Part shown: positions 60,060 to 64,000 of the stretch, piece by piece
Numbering within the stretch: position 1 is the first letter of the stretch
Layout of the letters: each line of letters begins with the position of its first letter
Assembly: GCF_027580225.2 (NCBI RefSeq)
Contig: NC_073361.2
Span: 26,316,001 to 26,380,000 of the forward strand
Reading direction: 5' to 3'
Source: Misgurnus anguillicaudatus
Lineage: Eukaryota; Chordata; Actinopteri; Cypriniformes; Cobitidae
Length of the DNA: 64,000 nt
Made by a program: the position numbers and the translations under genes
The notes under the pieces: generated by a model
What the model was told of the DNA's origin: nothing
Database searches by the model: none
Seen by the model: the letters and a program-made list of their open reading frames with translations, nothing else

Positions 60060-60412
60060 ACACAATTGCAAGATAAACAACGCAATTTTTTAACATCAAT
60101 CTTGAACTGGTGGTCTTCTTCCTCTGCTTAGTTTTTCAGTTTACAAATTCCTTCATCTAAATAGGAAATCAGCATGGCGCGAGCGCTACTGGCTTTTAAA
60201 GGTGATGAGAGCTCAGAGTCTCATTGGTTTATTGCACGTTATGTCCAAAACACACCCATTACTCATTACAAGAATATAAGCAACCCTTTTAGACTCTGCA
60301 CTTGGCACACAAACCATTCCCATCGTTAAATGAACAAAAGTGGATTCAGACACACCCATTTAGACTGTGCGCTTTAGACAATGCGCTTAGATCATTAAAA
60401 TAGGGCCCGTAA
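60060..60412. mobile_element. right part of the 27211-type element
   Basis: It shares CTTAGTTTTTCAGTTTACAA and GCGCTTTAGACAATGCGCTT with 27211-28318 and ends at AAAATAGGGCCCG. Confidence 0.5.
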
Positions 60413-60449
60413 AGTATTCTACTTAATACACTGCCAGAAAAAATAGTTA

Positions 60450-60625
60450 AAAATGGTCCCTAGCTGTCACTGGGACACCCTTTCAAAAACTTCTGCTTTC
60501 AAAAAATACTTTATATACATTCTTCAAAGGTACATATTGGTACCAGTGAATGCATAGTACTGCACCTTAAAGGTTTTAAAGGGTACTGAACCAGTAACAG
60601 CTTGGGACCATTTTCCTGACGGTGT
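60450..60625. mobile_element. short MITE (GCTGTCACTGGGAC family), copy 2
   Basis: The left CCCTAGCTGTCACTGGGACA pairs loosely with AACAGCTTGGGACC at the right. Internal TACATATTGGTACC motifs repeat. Confidence 0.45.
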
Positions 60626-60639
60626 AGGAACTTTACAGA

Positions 60640-61890
60640 TTCAATTATCATTGTATGGAAAAAATCTTTATGAAGATTTTCAATAAAATAGCATACAGCA
60701 GCTTGAGTATGAAACTGCTTTTAAGAACATATGCATCACCCCATTCGCAATGATCTCTCTCCTTTAGAGCCCAAAGGTCTTTAGATGTTCCTGTGTGCAA
60801 TGAAAGCAAAAGCAATACCATCTGCCCGACAACAGACCTTAGCTCTGTGCCTGCAATCGACCCAGACAATGGCCTTTAACTGCATGTACAATGGAACACG
60901 AGATCATGCAATCATGCCTGTCAGCGTGTCAGGTTATGTCTATCCTGTATCTCCATCCACTTTAACTGCTCCCGTGAGAGTCGGATGGGGCGCACAGGTC
61001 TACTGGATTGCACTACGTTTAGTCTGAAGTTATACTCAATGTTTCTCTCTACGTGGTGAATTACCCAGAGGTCCGTGGGGCATCAGAATTCTCCTCATGA
61101 TAAGTCCTATCCGTGATGTCGGTGGCTGTCACTAACAGAAGCTATAAAATTTACAACAAAGCCTGGTGACATTTCTAGGCCGAAGCATGGACAGGTCGAA
61201 GCACGCTGCCCTTTAGGTTGATGCCAAATAATTTCCTCTTTTTAAACCGGAAAGCTTTAGTTAAAAGCTCACTTTATTTCTGCAATTTCTTATTCCACAG
61301 GGACCACTAAAGTTTATTCTACTATAAATTCAGCTTTGTAAAAATGTTTTAATTATCAAAAAAGACAATCAACTAGATGGTTCAATCTAGCTTTTTACTG
61401 TCCGGCCTACAAATAAAATAGTTCTCAATTCCAAATTTGATTGTTTTTAAAGGAAGTAACTTCTTTTTTATGTGCCTTCCTATGTGCTGTTCACTTTTTA
61501 TTGTTTGAAATGCTCTAAAAAGAAAATGTATGGAGGCTTAGCTTTGCTTCAAAGTTGACATTTTCTATAGGAGAAATAGAAACAGACATAAACTAGACGA
61601 TAATTAAGAGGACAGACAGTTGTGGAGGTATATACCATAGCTAATGTAGATCATTTGATCTTTGGTAGAAGTGAAAACATATTTGAAGAAAAGTTGGAAT
61701 TCATACTTTGTTACAGACTGGGGACTTTTTAGCACAAATCAGCAGGTGACTTCTTCATTTCCTTTCGAAAACAAAAACTGAGATGCTGTGGAGGTATCAT
61801 TCTTGATGTTTTTATCTTATGAATAAGGGGACAGGTTATAATCATAGGCAGTAATGCCAAGAACAAAAAAAAAGACTGGACAGATCCTTA
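60640..61890. other. non-repetitive stretch, no gene recognised
   Basis: This is complex sequence without transposon ends. Short frames on both strands (for example 60785-61027) lack splice context or recognisable similarity. Confidence 0.4.
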
Positions 61891-62164
61891 CTATATCCAG
61901 GGTTCCCACGGGTCATGGGATTTCTGGAATATCATGAATTTTTAAAAGGTCTTTTCCAGACATTAAAAAGTCAGGAAATTGTATATTTTTTTGTCCAAGT
62001 CATGGAATATCATGGATTTTTGTTTGTTGCTTTAAATTTTAGTTTTACATTTATCAAAATTGAATCCACTTATTAACTTGTGACGTAAGGAATACTATTT
62101 CCGGGTCCAAGACACTGCTGACTACAATTTAAACAGTTGTTTACAGGCACTGTTTATTTCATTT

Positions 62165-64000
62165 AAAGGAAAACACCACCGTTTTTTTATATTTTACTGT
62201 CTTCTTACCTCAACTTAGACGAATTAATACGTACCTATCTTTTATCAATGCGTGCACTTCATCTTTGCAAAGCGTGTTGTGAATGTGTTGGCATTTGGCC
62301 TGGCCCCATTCATTTCTTGGGATCCAGGCAGGGATGAGTTTAGAAGCCACCAAACACTTCCATGTTTTCCCTATTTAAAAACTGTTACATGAGTAGTTAC
62401 ACAAGTAAGTACCAAGGAGGATTAGGGCCAAGCTAAAATAAAAAAATAAAACCATCTCGAGATTAAAGTCATTAAAATGTGAGAATAAAGTCATTATTTA
62501 ACTAGAAAAAAGTCAAGTATAATTTAGAGAATAAAGTCATTATTTAATGAGAATAAAGTTATTTAATGAGAATAAAGTCGTTAATTAACAAGAATAAAGT
62601 CGTTATTTATAAAATATTAATTTTAAATTTCAGTTTTATTAATAAAATGTTTGCTGAATATGGTGTTTTAATATTACTGTGCACTGTAAAAAAAAACGTT
62701 GCTGCCTTAAAATTTTTGGTTAAATCAACTCAGATTTACAAGTCATGTCAACAGAAATGAGTTGTCACAATGTATAAAATATAGTTGAGAAAAGTCAACT
62801 TAAGTTTATAAGTTATAACAACTCACCTGTAGTTATAACAACTCATCTCTAGTCAAGATAAATAATAATAAGCTGAAATGACTTGTAAATCCGAGTTGAT
62901 TCAACAAAAAATTTTAAGGCACCAATGACAATTTTTTTGCTAGATAAGACCCTTATGCCTCGTTTGGGATTGTTTATAGTCCTTTGAAACTCCGTTGAAA
63001 AAAACGGTTACCTGTTGAGTTAAGTGTTAATTGTTGGTGTCTATTAAAGTCCATTCAAATTAGAAAAATCCTGCAATGTTTTCCTCAAAAAACATAATTT
63101 CTTCTCCACTGAACAAAGAAAGACATCAACATTTTGGATGACATGGTGGTGAGTAAATTATCTGGATTTTTCTTTTAAGAAAATGGAATATTCCGTTAAG
63201 GTGTGCACCGAATTTTGTTTGTTCACATTATCTCCCCACATATTGCCTTTTATATGAGGGAGATTCTTTAAAATTGCCTTTGAGCGCATCTCCCTCGTAA
63301 TATTCTTTTATTAATAAGACAGGTATGTAATTTGCTATCTGCTTTGCAGATCTGCTTGTTCACATCACTCCAAACATGTTAATGTAAAATAATGACATCA
63401 TAATCAAAATACAACAACTTTATTCTCGTTATATTTCAAGAATAAAGTCGCAACTTTATTATTGTTAAATAACGACTTTATTCTCGTTAAAAAATGACTT
63501 TATTTTTGCATTTTAATGACTTTAATCTCTAGATGGTTTATTTTTTTTTATTTAGCTTGGCCCTAATGCTCCTTGGTAAGTAAGTATGGTGGCACTTTTA
63601 AGCCACGATTTTTTATGCGGATAAAAATGAGAACTATATGGTATGGTGGAAGAGCACTTAGTTTGCAGCACTTCGACCTCTGGCGCAGTAACATCATCAC
63701 TCCTGTGAACTCCCCCCTTCGCTCAAACTTCTGTCAATAGTACTGCACCCGAGGTCGATGTGCTGCAAACTAAGGGCTCTTTCGCCATACAATATATTTC
63801 TAATTTTTTATCTGCTTAAAAAATCGTATAATAACTACTCATGTAACAGTCTTTAAATAGGGAAAACATGAAAATGTTTGGTGGCTTCTAAATTCATCCC
63901 TGTTTGGATCCTAAGGAATAAATGGGGCTAGGCTAAATGCTAACACATTCATTACGCGCTGTGCAAAGATGAAGTGCACGCATTGAAAAAATATACGTAT
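62165..64000. mobile_element. long-inverted-repeat element with layered insertions (runs off the window)
   Basis: It starts AAAGGAAAACACCACCG like 37340 and continues past the window end with the inverted arm (GGGGCTAGGCTAAATGCTAA). It is interrupted by 62411-63577, which itself carries further fragments. Confidence 0.65.
62411..63577. mobile_element. nested element with perfect 8-bp target duplication
   Basis: The ends are ACCAAGGAGGATTAGGGCCA and GGCCCTAATGCTCCTTGGT. AAGTAAGT is duplicated at 62403-62410 and 63578-63585. The subterminal arms are arrays of GAATAAAGTC-type repeats. A palindromic MITE (about 62680-62938) and a 32021-type fragment (62938-63200) lie inside. Confidence 0.8.

Overview
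This is a vertebrate, most likely teleost and probably cyprinid, nuclear genome window. Genes are split into short GT-AG exons separated by long introns. The intergenic DNA is A/T-rich and packed with palindromic non-autonomous DNA transposons, tRNA-derived SINEs, microsatellites and one long minisatellite. Part of the repeat repertoire looks familiar from carp and zebrafish genomes; that attribution is from memory, not from a search.

Genes. (1) Plus strand, about 1-6070: the last coding exon of plppr5 (4603-4632, nine residues and a stop) with the end of its last intron and its 3' flank. (2) Minus strand, 18060-12253: a gene I do not recognise, assembled here from exons whose splice phases all agree (17256-17222, 15420-15359, 13291-12432 and a tentative last exon 12273-12253). 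It predicts about 325 residues. A near-perfect RFX X-box lies in a CpG-rich patch about 800 bases upstream of its ATG. (3) Minus strand, 46754-21364: a complete nine-exon snx7, encoding a PX-BAR sorting nexin of about 428 residues. plppr5 and snx7 converge, as SNX7 and PLPPR5 do in human, and gene 2 lies between them. No protein-coding gene is recognised from 46911 to 64000.

Layout. 1-4602 is plppr5 intron with TTAA-type and nested hAT-like elements. 4633-12250 is 3' flank and a dense field of MITEs plus a Tc1 relic. 12253-18112 holds the unnamed gene and its promoter candidate. 18113-21360 is intergenic with a hAT-in-hAT nest. 21364-46910 is snx7, its introns full of nested elements. 47000-57790 is mostly low-repeat upstream DNA with a more complex, GC-richer stretch at 55850-57550 that could hold regulatory elements. 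58140-59850 is a 25-bp minisatellite with a 661-bp higher-order duplication. 59950-64000 is SINE and layered transposons.

The points most worth checking are the unnamed X-box gene, a non-AG acceptor in snx7 intron 3, a possible 90-bp in-frame snx7 cassette exon, the minisatellite duplication, and several transposon insertions whose empty target site survives elsewhere in the same window.
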